The notes under the pieces were generated by a model, which had not been told where the DNA came from, made no database searches, and was given only the letters and a program-made list of their open reading frames with translations. Of a DNA stretch of 64,000 nucleotides, positions 1 through 10,617 are shown piece by piece (position 1 is the first letter of the stretch; each line of letters starts with the position of its first letter). A program made the translations under genes and the position numbers. The DNA is from Cyclaneusma minus (lineage: Eukaryota > Ascomycota > Leotiomycetes > Marthamycetales > Marthamycetaceae), in the NCBI GenBank assembly GCA_037179335.1, contig JAKZHN010000020.1, positions 372,001 through 436,000 on the forward strand. The letters are read 5' to 3'.

Positions 1-215
1 GAACAAGAAAAAAGTGGCCTGTTCTGAGTCTTTGAAAGTCGCGCTCGCATTCGCGTTGCCACCTCAGGTTGCACAGCGCCAAACTAAGCGGCACCTTCTT
101 TCGGACTTCAAAAACAACGTCGCTTTTCGCAACAACTCCTTTTTCGCTGACTTGTTCTGAAGAGCCATTTGCTCGATTCCAGCTTTCAACTTTCCAGCGC
201 TTGGAAAAATTCAGC

Positions 216-3200
216 ATGTCGGAGAACTCTGACGACGAAGAGCTCGCAAGGGCCATCGCACTTTCTTTGGAGGGCCAAGATCAATCCGAAACGAAAGATG
301 TTGTTGACGAGACCGAAGATGAAGAAGCCCAGCTTGCCCGAGCTATTGCCATGTCTTTGGAGGGCCAGGATCAACCAGAGCCGCGAGTTGCCGTCGACCT
401 AACTGATGAGACTCCAGATGGCAAACAGAAAATTCCTCAAGCGGAATCTAGCACCCCGCGGACTGGAACCGACAAATGTATCGGCAAAAATCCTCTCTTG
501 TCTTTGAACAGGAAGCAGATGGAAGAGGAGCGACTAGCACGCCTCAGAAAGAGGAAAGCTTCTACATCACCGCCCTCCAAAGTTGCGAACAGTCAGGAGA
601 GCGAGCAGCATCCATCAACGTCCAACGAGAAGCAAGAGCAGGTGGATGACCAGAGAAAACCCAAGAAACGGAAGGTATTCATGATCCTATCCCGAAACAA
701 TTGCTTGGTTCTAATTTTATTACAGCTGCCGTGGATGTTGTCTGAAGCTCCTACATCCAAAGACCTGGCCCCTTTGGTTGATCAATCTCACAAAGGCAAA
801 TCCGCAGATTTCAAGGCTACCAAGGGGACCGATTCGACTTCCATTTATGGACGAGAACCCGAAAACTTTGCTCCTGGCATCAAGTATCCCTATGGAGTGG
901 TCAAAAAGACCTGGGTGTCTGGCCATCCTAGCCAAGATCGCATCAAAATCGACGACGTTCTGCAGAAGCAAGACCTGCAGCTTGCAGTTCTGAGCTCATT
1001 CCAATGGGACGACGATTGGCTACTATCCAAATTGGATGTCACCCGAACGAAGATGCTATTCGTGGCAACTTCGATTAGCCAGGCACATGTAAGTCTGCCA
1101 CCATCGCCACGACTTTGGACCCACTCTTTTCCTATTGTTACTTGCCATGCACAGGTACCAGATATACTGTCAAACCTAGATCTAGACTGACAAGGACCAG
1201 CAAGAGGAAATGCGCGTGAACTCGGGAAATCGCGTGAAGTTCTGCTTCCCATCCATGGAGGGGATTATCAGCAGCATGCACTCTAAGCTGATGATACTCT
1301 CCTATTCCAGCCATCTCCGCATTGCCGTGCCCACTGCCAACCTGGTCCCATACGACTGGGGTGAGCCTGGTTATGGACGCTCGGCAAGCACACCAAGCAT
1401 CATGGAGAACGTAGGACCCCTATATCGATATTCTTAAGTTTTTTTCTGAGCTAAGATCGCGTTTACAGGCTGTCTTTCTAATTGACCTTCCGCGAATCCA
1501 CGGGAACGCTTCTGAGCAAAAGGCTACTTCACAAGAGCTGCCTCCATTTGGACGGGAGCTTCTCCGCTTTCTCGAAGCACTGGGAATCGAACAGAGCTTG
1601 ATCAGGGGCCTCAGGAACTTCGACTTTTCACGAACATCGTCCATGGCATTTGTGCATTCCATGTAAGTCAACATACTCGCAGATCTGATGTGACATCAGT
1701 CAGCTGTCTTGATGCCCAATGCTAACTTCTCCTGGAAGAGGAGGTTCCCACGCCGGGGATGCGTTGAGATACACGGGATACTGCGGATTAGGGGCTGCTG
1801 TCAAGGAGCTTGGCTTGCAGACCACAGCACCCCTGAGTATTGACTTCACGGTAAGAAACGGGAATCCCAGCTATTACCGTTGATTATTCCCAGACACTAC
1901 CGTTGGATCGCTTCAGGGGCGATATCCACATATGCACCTCGAAATTCTGAATAAGCCATATGGACGAGGATACCCTGGCTGACACGAGTTACTCCAGACT
2001 GCTTCGCTTGGTGCTCTGAATATCGACTTTATCAAGCAGATTTATCTTGCTTCACAAGGTAGGTTCCTTCCGATCGATGACCGTTGGCAAACCCACTATC
2101 AACACCCTGAAGTCGACTCGCCGCTGTCACTGCTCTACCCTGGCCAATATAAGACGCCAGTAGTGTGATCTCCATGGCTGGGGAAGGTGGAGCTGCGGGT
2201 TGAAATCACAAACGATTCGCAAAGCCCCTCATCTTGGCAAAGAGCAAGCTGACAAGGACAGGCGACGACGGCATGACTGAGTTTTCATGGCGCATGTCCA
2301 AGAAAGGGAAGTCAAGGATGGCTCGAGACAGCAACCTTGAAGCCAAGACTGAGGAGATGATACGGGAGCACTTTCGAGTGTATTTTCCAACTAGGGAGAC
2401 CGTTGTAGCCAGCCGAGGTGGCCCGAACGTGAGTTTAACATTTGATCCAGATGCACCTATTCTCGTTTAACGATCGATACATGGATGGATCTCTCGGCAG
2501 TTGCGGGACCCATCTCTCGCCTGTGCAAGAGATACCCATAGCTGACCCCTTTTTGTTTCTGATAGGCCGGAGGCACAATCTGTCTTCAGAGAAAGTGGTT
2601 CGAGACAAAGACTTTCCCACGAGAGTTGTTGCGGGACTGCCAAAGTCAATGCAAGGGCTTGCTTATGCATAACAAGGTATTTGACACCCGGTCCACCCTG
2701 CGAACACCCCCCCAACAAGGTTTTCAACGGTCAAACTTTCTGACGCCTCCTCTCCTTGAACTCCAGATGCTGTTTGCGAGGCCCCTTGAAGGAAACCTGA
2801 ATAGCCATCACAAATCCGAGTCCTCTGTCGAGCAAAACAAGGAGTACGCCGGCTGGGCGTATATCGGCAGCGCAAATTTAAGTGAAGCCGCCTGGTAAGT
2901 AATGCTTAGCTCACAAGAGCAATCTTTCGTTGAAGTCTGATACCCGCCCGAGAGGGCTTTTTCATACTTTCACCTGTCAATCCCCCAGATTTGCACGGCC
3001 TTTGAGCCTGAGTGTCATTGGCAGCTGGGCTGAGCTGGCCCGCTTTCCTTCCCCTGGGCGGAACAGACTCCATTTAGTGTTTGACCGGCGACTGTCAAGG
3101 TTGGTGTTCTAGATGGGAGACTCTATTTCTCCGGGGACACAGTAGTGCTGTTCGGTACGTTTGGCTCGCCTATCTTTGGCACCTCGACGCCAAGTTTCAC

Positions 3201-3624
3201 ATTCCAACATTGAACTCTATGCAAGCCTCGGGCTAACATTGGAGGCGAATGCATTGGGATGCCGTGTTAGCTGCACAAGGTTGCACACACGTTATCCCGG
3301 GAGGAACGCCATAGTTCGCAGAAAGCACCACAGCGTCACTTTATTAATGCCATTGGGTATGGCGTGCGAAAGCGAATACTGATGCTGTGAACCAGGGGCA
3401 AGCTCGTTCAAGACGGCACAACGAAACAGCCGAAACTTAACTGTCGGAACTGGGAATGTGGCGTGCTTCTGGCAGTACCGGCGAAGGAACACTCACATGA
3501 TGGCGAGGCTGGCGGACCGAAGTCGCTGAACGAGGTCTTCGACGGCGTTGTCCCTGTGCCGATGGTGGTGCCGGGAGAAGAGTATGGAAAGAGGGAGCCT
3601 TGGTTCTTCATGGAACACAAGTAG
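216..3624 (+). CDS. TDP1: Tyrosyl-DNA phosphodiesterase 1 with two N-terminal ubiquitin-interacting motifs
   Basis: Removes topoisomerase I peptides and other adducts from DNA 3' ends in the nucleus. I read ten exons: 216-674, 726-1088, 1186-1410, 1469-1662, 1739-1850, 1998-2058, 2262-2428, 2566-2676, 2767-2894, 3396-3624, giving 682 aa with all phases consistent. Both phospholipase-D-type motifs are present: MHSK (H306, K308) and MHNK (H562, K564) followed by GSANLSEAAW (N601). The conserved PYDWGE, NFDFSRT, YFPTRETV and C-terminal NCRNWECG segments confirm the family. Residues 6-23 and 34-54 are two nearly identical UIM-like helices (EELARAIALSLEG, QLARAIAMSLEG). The ATG at 216 starts just before UIM1; an in-frame ATG at 69 would add 49 residues of untypical sequence. 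An insertion of about 10 residues (YGRSASTPSI) follows PYDWGEPG. The last intron (501 nt) is far longer than the others. Exon limits are inferred. Confidence 0.93.
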
Positions 3625-6600
3625 TGAGACAGACACGAGTGAGATACAGGATAGGCTGTGGGATAAGGTATCTGCCAACTGGATACGCGGGGAGTTTGAT
3701 GGCTGGACCTGTATTGTTGGATGAGCTGGCATGAGCAGCGAGTGACCTCCAGCTCTCGTCAAAATGGCGGGGTAGAAAGTCCAACTCAATGCTGTACATA
3801 CACCTGACATAGTTGAGCAAGTAATTGACATTGATGCTTTGCTTGTTGGACAGCTAAGTCCTAATGCGTCGGGACCTTGATCGGCAATCAGGTTTAGGCA
3901 AATAGCCGCCCAGTTGCTTACAAGGATGGAGCTTTTGTATTTTGATGCATACTGTGCTAGATATAAAGCATAATATCCGCTTTTAGCTTTTCAAAAGAGC
4001 TCGAGCGCTGAAGTAAAGAACCCCGGACCCCGGATTTTGTGGTAACATTGAGAAATGCCCGAGCTTGGCATCCGAATTCCCCGACTGTTGAGCTTTGATG
4101 CCGGTGCAAAGCCCTCTCAGGAACTTTTGTTTGATCTTTCGGCTGTTTGATATATCGGCCGGTCCAGCTGGAATACTCGGGAGTTCGATAGTTGAGAACT
4201 CATAGCTGTAGTAAGATCAGAGTTATCTTATCAGATGTGGGGGCCGGGGGTTTCTCCACGGCCCCAACTTCAATATGGTCCACTTTTTGCTTTTCATGCT
4301 GACCTGCTGTGGGCCTGTGATCCTCCACTTCTCCAGATTGACTGGACCTTGAGTTTGTTGTTGCACGGTCTCGAGACACGTGTTCGTCCTGGACGGCTGT
4401 GCTCCACGCGGGTTGGTGTGCGAGCTCCTAGTCAACTGTGTCAAACTGCATCTCCAGGACGTAGATTCAGTAAGTTTTGGGCTGTATTCTCACCAGTCCT
4501 AGTAACCGCTATCTGCACGAGCAGTGAGCTGGGCAGGGAGTTGGCTTGCTGACTTCAATGCTGACTCCTGAATTACTATGAAATGATGTTAGAGAGACGC
4601 ACTGCCGCCTGCGCGCATGTTAGCTTTGGGATGATCTGCACAAGGGGCTCAGCGATGCGCCACGCCACAATCGAGAAGCGACGTCGTTCGTGTTTGAATA
4701 TCAAAGTACATGTATGTACATGTATGTATATCATCGCGGGCTACTTCAATTTCTTGGAGATCTCGAGATGTCGCATCCGAGGGGATTCGCAAACTGAGGG
4801 GTGCCTCTAGGCTTCAGGGGCTCGTCAACCATCATGCAACAGTGGCATGCGAGCCTTCCAGCTGCTCGAGACGGTAGATCCAAGATCATGCAGCCACGAG
4901 GGAACATGAACCGCGCTGCAAGGTGATATTCGGGAATAAGCCGCCATTGCCGGATAAGTGGGACTTCGGGTAGAGAATCTCTGCCCCAGTGCCGTTCAGC
5001 CTGGCATTGCTTTTTGGTGGTCTACGGCGCAAGTAGCGGTTTCGTGGAGCGGAATGGTGCGCCTCGCATCCGGTGCCTGAAAGGCCACACGTTCAGGGTC
5101 CCTTTGCAAGCCACATCGGCGTCTATTTTCTGATAGGACGCGGATGTCGAGTTGGAAGCCTCGAAGTTGCCCTGCTGCGATATTAGACTTTGCTGGCTTC
5201 CGCAGGGATCAGCTCTCATGCGAAGTTGCATTAGCGTAATACGTCGATCTCTCGGAATGGAGCAGCCGCCAAATGGCGGGGAAATGAGATTGCAGTCATT
5301 GGAGAGGTCGGGGAGGATGGGCGACGTCGGCGCCGCGAGATAGCGAGTCTCATATCACGGCGGGAGGTTGAGATATAGAAAAGATGGAGGAAAGCCGGCC
5401 GAGTGGCCAGAATTTAGGAGGGGCCGGCTTTTGCTTGGCACGGAGCGGATCAACTAGCCGGAGCGGCGAACTCTTATGCCTTATCGGTGGAACAGAGTTT
5501 CTTCCCCAACTTTCTTTCAATGCGACAGATCCCTACTGGAGGAAGCATGCCCAATGGCAGACACCAAGTCGTTCGCGAAAAGAGAGGCTCGTTCTTCGGA
5601 AGATGCGGTCATGGCCCTCCACTCCGGACTACGATCTTATGCCTTTGCCCAGACTATCTCGCCCCTTGATCCGCCTGCGACCCTACTATCGACACACCCA
5701 TTACCATGCTTTTGCGGAAAGCCTCTGCTTAACCTCCCAGCTTCCGAAAGCTTCCAGTCCTGTGCACGGCAGCTGGCAGCTTACATGCTAGCCTCACCGT
5801 CGCTGCGAAAGAGTGGATCCCAGACCATAGCGACTTCTAGGACTATCAGGGCTTAGCAGATAGCTAAGCCTGCGATCGGCGCCTCGATGACCTCTTGCGG
5901 AGAACCCGGCCTGGATGGAAAGCTCGCAAAAGTCGCCGACGGTTACTTTGACCTTTCTACCCGTCAGGCTCAAAACTTCAGACGTTTCAGACGTTACCGC
6001 CGTCCCTGAAAGGCTGAATTGTAGCTCCCGTACAGAGTTGCGGCCGTCCCTCACATACACTTTTCCCGTCTTTACTTTACTTCCCTTTACTTCCCGAAAA
6101 CCCAAAGCTAGCTGACACCTGAGACGGTGGCTTTCCCTTTCAATTAAACATCATGCGAACGGCATTCTACCTGGCCCAAACGCCTGTGGCAAAGGTATCT
6201 CTCCTCAACAAGAAACCTGTTCAACGGTCTGAACTCGATCCGGGGACACCCTGTGGCTGGGTGAACAGCGCTTGCATGTCATCGATGAACATATCGTTTT
6301 GGAGCTGTGGCCTCGTATCAGAGCTCATGTTCATTTGCTAGATATTCGAGCGGTGTGAGTTTCAAATCGACAGGTACATGTATCTGTTATTCAAAACCCC
6401 TTCGGAACTGCTAACTCTCCAAATGAAAGACTACTTCGCGACGCAAACAGTGGTCGGTCTCATGGAGTGAATATCCGTGATCCCGTTGCCAGCCCGGGCC
6501 TTCAATATTGGATGCTATCGGGCTACTCGACAACGACTATTTGATTACTGGATCTCAGGCAATGCAACTATTGATTCAAGGGGTTGAATCGCACCATTCA

Positions 6601-9249
6601 TCAACATGTGCCAGAAGAGGTACCAGTCCCATGGCCAAGATTGTTCTTCGCATTGAAGCAGACATGTGAAAGAGCACAGCGTCGATGGCAGCTTCAGCGT
6701 ACTGCGGAGTATGGAGAAATGAGAAGCATGGAATCGATGTCGAGATTCCCGAGCTGATCCCGGCAAGCTGGGGACTTGGGGTGCAAATGCCAAATGAGAT
6801 GAAGTCTTCAAGCCAAGAGCCCTGATGTCCCCGCCCCGTTGAAGATGTGGAGACACCCCCGGGTTCGGCCTCGGGCTCTTAAGGACTTACATGGATGGAT
6901 ATGTGGCATCGAGTATGTCGATCCATGATGTGCGAAGGCTGCATAATAATATATCCAGATGAAGCGACGACTCGAAGCATCATCGCGGCAACTGGTCGAC
7001 AGCGCGATATTTTTCCAAGCCTCGCTGGCAACCAGCCTCCTCCCACCGATCAGAAATAGCAGCAATAATGAAGGAACCAAAATAGGACAGGCATCAACGG
7101 GTCGACAGTAGGCATTGTCGACGCTAATCGGCATTTCGGCCTCACCCTTCTCAGCGAGGCTCCATCTCCACCCCATCCATCAGCACGAGCCGCAACCCCA
7201 TCCGGGCTGAAGTAGTGGACAACGAAGAACGGTTCTCTATTTATGAGCCCTTGTGCTACAATTAGCAGCCTGCCATTGCATGACAAAAGGAGCGTCATGG
7301 GGAAGTCCGGGGTGGTCGCGGGTATGCGGTGTTTCTCGACAGCTGCCTGCCCCAGATCAATGGAGATAGCACAATCTGGATGGTTGTAGGAGCTGGAGGT
7401 TGGATCTTGGGCCTTCTTGGCAAAGCGGCATTCGTGGGATAGCGCACCAGATGCAGCGCTAGGACATTAGGGGCAAGTCTGGTCTCGGCACTTGCCTCGC
7501 GTTATTATCATCATCGACGTTCTCCTCATCAAAGTCGTTGCCCGCGTGCAAAGCACCCACTGCGCATCCACGGACAGTCCGAATCAACACTTGAAGTTGG
7601 CTGTAAGTGGGCAAAAGACGCAGCTAGGCTGACTGACATGAGCAAGTTGCTCAGAGGTGCGTGCTGGCGTGATTCATTATTGCGACAATAATAATCTTAC
7701 AATTTATAGAGGCTACGTATGGATCTGTCTTAGTGGGCGCTCCAGACTAGCACACGGTGCGCAGCCCTCTCAGACGCTATCCCGCTTTTCCTCAAGATCG
7801 AACAAGCGTCTATCGGCTGGGGATTAGGTTATGATGTACCGTTTTCGCGGCTGGGATATCCCTGCCGTTGCCAGAGTCTACATGTATCTATTCTGCGTTG
7901 TCGTGACTTGTCGAAGTGCCCAGCATGGCTTAGTCAAGTCCATTGCAGGCTGAAGAGGATCTAGACAGGTCGCTGTATGCATGGCGGGCTTTTGCTGGAG
8001 ATCTGAAGGCCGCAGCCTCTCTCCCGGTCTCCCCCCGGGTTCTCCCCTTCTTCGGGCACCCTTCTGGCCCGATGTCAGATTTGGCCGTTGGGAAGAGGCA
8101 GATCGAGAGATCCGGGGCGGTCGATGTCACAAGCGTTGAACGTCGAGAGTGGTGTCTCTCGGGCAAGCCACAGTGTTGTCGTTGTCGTCAGTAGCACACA
8201 TGGCAGACGGTCGGCGACTGAAGGCAACTGGCACTTGATCCCGTCACGTACGGTCCGAACAAGCATCGGCGGCAGCTGCCTGCTTGCTACATAGGTGTAC
8301 ATCAGTTAACAACTCATCGCCATTGCAGCGCTACTTCCGATTCTGAGTGCTGTCCCCGTGTTCGTTGCTCTCAGAAGTAGGATCCCAGACACGCCAGGGA
8401 TAATGGCCAGATCCTGGATCCCGGTCTACACGCATATACCAGACTGCTGCTCCTGCTGAGATCCCTGCTCTCGACATCCAAGCCGAGGTAGTAGTGTGGA
8501 GAGAGGGAGGCGGAAGAGCATCAGTCTGTCTGGCAAGAGCAGTCTGTCTGGCAAGAGCAGTCTGTCTGGCAAGAGCAGTCCGCCTGCGTCCGCTGTTGGC
8601 AGGCGCGTTCGGGCGTTCCACTTTCCCTTCCCGAGCGCTCCGGCGCCTTTTAGTGCTAGCCTGATATTACTATTGGCCAGGCGTGCTGCTCATGCTTTGC
8701 CCTCTAGCCTTACGTACCCAATCTCTTCCAATTAATTGTCTTCAACGTGCACCCATAATTCCCTGTCGCCCAATGCTCCTCCCCCCGGCTCCCAATAGCC
8801 ATACCGCCCTGCCTCTGCCTGGCCCGCACAGCACGCCGCCGGGCCTGTGCGCGCCGAGAGTTCGTCGTGCTCAACGCCCGCCTCCCCTGTAATGTAGGCG
8901 GCATCGATGCTGGCCACCACCTCATTACACCCCGACCCAGCTCATCCCGGTCCGCAATCATCTGTTTCTGGCGCGGGCCTGAAGCGGCTGTCCAGAAGCA
9001 CATATGAAAACCCAGCTTCCCCACGACCACCCTGCCTCCTCCGCATCACCACCCTCCTTGTTTGCTCAGCTGGCACACAGACTGACCACTCCTTCCCTGA
9101 CCATCACCTGAGAGCCCGAAGTCCACCGCCATTTAAATATCGAGCATACCTCCGCGAAGAAGCTTTCAAGAACCAACCTGCTCCACCGTACCCGAGTCCC
9201 CAAGCTCTCTCCCACAACTCAACTCTAAACTCTCTTGCCCGCACTCATC
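3625..9249. other. Long gene-poor interval upstream of the WOPR regulator
   Basis: About 5.6 kb with no ORF that I recognise. The longest frames are three overlapping ones at 5384-5856, which look like chance ORFs in GC-rich DNA. It contains an 18-bp triplication at 8523-8576. The last 250 bases before 9250 are pyrimidine-rich, as in many fungal leaders. Genes for WOPR regulators often have long promoters and leaders, so much of this may be regulatory; that is inference from position. Confidence 0.5.
8523..8576. repeat. Three exact 18-bp tandem copies
   Basis: The unit AGTCTGTCTGGCAAGAGC occurs three times without mismatch, followed by a fourth partial copy that diverges after AGTC. It lies in non-coding DNA about 0.7 kb upstream of the WOPR gene. 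The exact identity suggests recent slippage. Confidence 0.9.
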
Positions 9250-10617
9250 ATGAGCTCGCCGGCCCCCCTCCAACCCACATACACAGGCCACATCGCCACC
9301 ACCCACGATGCCCTCATCCTCTTCGAAGCTTGCCTCAACGGCACCCTCAACCACGTTGCTCGCCGACCTCACGACCGCGAGCGTAGCAATCTGATCAGGA
9401 GCGGCAATGTCTTCATCTACGAAGAGCACTCGTCTGGCATCAAGCGCTGGACCGATGGCGTCCCATGGAGCCCCAGTCGTATCTTGGGTAACTTCCTGAT
9501 CTACCGCGAGCTTGAGCATGCCTTCCCACCCGGCGAGAAGAAGAGGGCCATGAAGCGTGACAAGAGATCCCCCGGCATCACCAAAAACACAATTTACAGC
9601 CGATACTCGACCACACCCGCGTCGCGCCCCTCGCCCTCCCAAGACAACCAGAGGCACCTTGTTGGCTCGCTCACCGACTCATACGAATTCAAGAACGAGG
9701 GCTTGGTGAAGAAGACCATCAGTGTGACTGTTGGCGGTGTCTCGCACCACCTGGTCTCCTACTACACTGTTGACGACGTCAACGCCGGCAAATTTAACAC
9801 CCCTTCCAAGGATCCCCGATTCAATCACTGCGTCCCCCGCGTGGAGCTCACCACCAAGCAAAGCTTCCGTACGCCCCTCGACGAGGCTGAGCCACTCGAC
9901 AGGTTAGACGACGGTCGTTCATCTTACGCCCCATATGGTTACAGTCGCTCCGACTACGGAATGACTAACCAAAGCATGGTGGGACGCTCGATGGCCTTGC
10001 CCAACCACGGCCTGTCCTACTACCAGCCCTCGGCTGGATACACTCAGAGCTACAACACGGGGGTCTATGACCACCTGCCAATGCACAGCTCGGCTTCTGG
10101 TTACAGTAGCCAGTATGCCACCGCCCCAGGAATCTATCCTGCCGCACAACGCGCCTCCTCGGATTCATATGATCATACTGGACGGCCACGCTACAACTCC
10201 TCCGCCAGCTCGGATGTCAGTCGAGCCCTGATGCCAACTACCAACAAGTTCCCGAGACGCTCGTCAGACTACCAGCAGCCGGGCAGTTCTCACTCGCTTG
10301 ACTCGTCGGTGAAATCCGAAAGCACGACTGACAGCGGATATGCCTCTCATGATTACTACAGCTCTGTCTCTCGAGATGCCAGCAGCAGTATCGCGGCTCC
10401 TTCCTACGCAGCCAACCGATCTCTGCCTGGCCTACCATCAGCAGACAGCAGGCGAGATGATTATCAGACGGGCTCAATCGGCAGCAATTACCTTGGAGTT
10501 GGCATGCAGACTGGTACCGCCAGCAAAGATAGCATGTGGGCCGTTGGAAATCTCGGTGCCAGTCATGCTCACTACTCTGCTGCTCCACAGACAACCTGGG
10601 CAGGAGCGACGTCATGA
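9250..10617 (+). CDS. RYP1: WOPR-domain transcription factor (Ryp1/Wor1/Sge1 family, Gti1/Pac2)
   Basis: A 455-aa, intron-free reading frame. Family members bind DNA through the bipartite WOPR fold and act as master switches for morphology, sporulation, virulence or secondary metabolism (WOR1 in Candida, RYP1 in Histoplasma, SGE1 in Fusarium). The first WOPR half fills the N-terminus: GHIATTHDALILFEACL, RRPHDRERSNLIRSGNVF and KRWTDGVPWSPSRILGNFL, at about residues 10-90. The second half, about 140-190, includes LTDSYEFKNEGLVKKTISV and HHLVSYYT. The remaining C-terminal half is Ser/Tyr/Gln-rich low complexity, typical of the family. I chose the ATG at 9250 (MSSPAPLQPTY) because family proteins start there; the in-frame frame extends five codons further up without an ATG advantage. 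The paralogous Pac2-type branch is less likely, given the match to the Ryp1-type N-terminus. Confidence 0.93.
   Translation: MSSPAPLQPTYTGHIATTHDALILFEACLNGTLNHVARRPHDRERSNLIRSGNVFIYEEHSSGIKRWTDGVPWSPSRILGNFLIYRELEHAFPPGEKKRAMKRDKRSPGITKNTIYSRYSTTPASRPSPSQDNQRHLVGSLTDSYEFKNEGLVKKTISVTVGGVSHHLVSYYTVDDVNAGKFNTPSKDPRFNHCVPRVELTTKQSFRTPLDEAEPLDRLDDGRSSYAPYGYSRSDYGMTNQSMVGRSMALPNHGLSYYQPSAGYTQSYNTGVYDHLPMHSSASGYSSQYATAPGIYPAAQRASSDSYDHTGRPRYNSSASSDVSRALMPTTNKFPRRSSDYQQPGSSHSLDSSVKSESTTDSGYASHDYYSSVSRDASSSIAAPSYAANRSLPGLPSADSRRDDYQTGSIGSNYLGVGMQTGTASKDSMWAVGNLGASHAHYSAAPQTTWAGATS

Noticed and set aside
1156..1190. In-frame stop codons in TDP1, suggesting a pseudogene or repeat-induced point mutation
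   Set aside because: A 97-nt intron from the GTAAGT at 1089 to the TAG acceptor at 1185 removes both stops and joins QAH to TDKDQQEEMRVNSG in frame; all later exons are intact.
5384..5856. Possible small gene in overlapping plus-strand frames of 126-135 codons
   Set aside because: Two frames of similar length overlap, neither resembles a known protein, and there is no splice structure or domain; likely chance ORFs.
8907..9386. 159-codon frame overlapping the start of the WOPR gene
   Set aside because: It is Pro/His-rich and overlaps the strongly conserved WOPR N-terminus in another frame.
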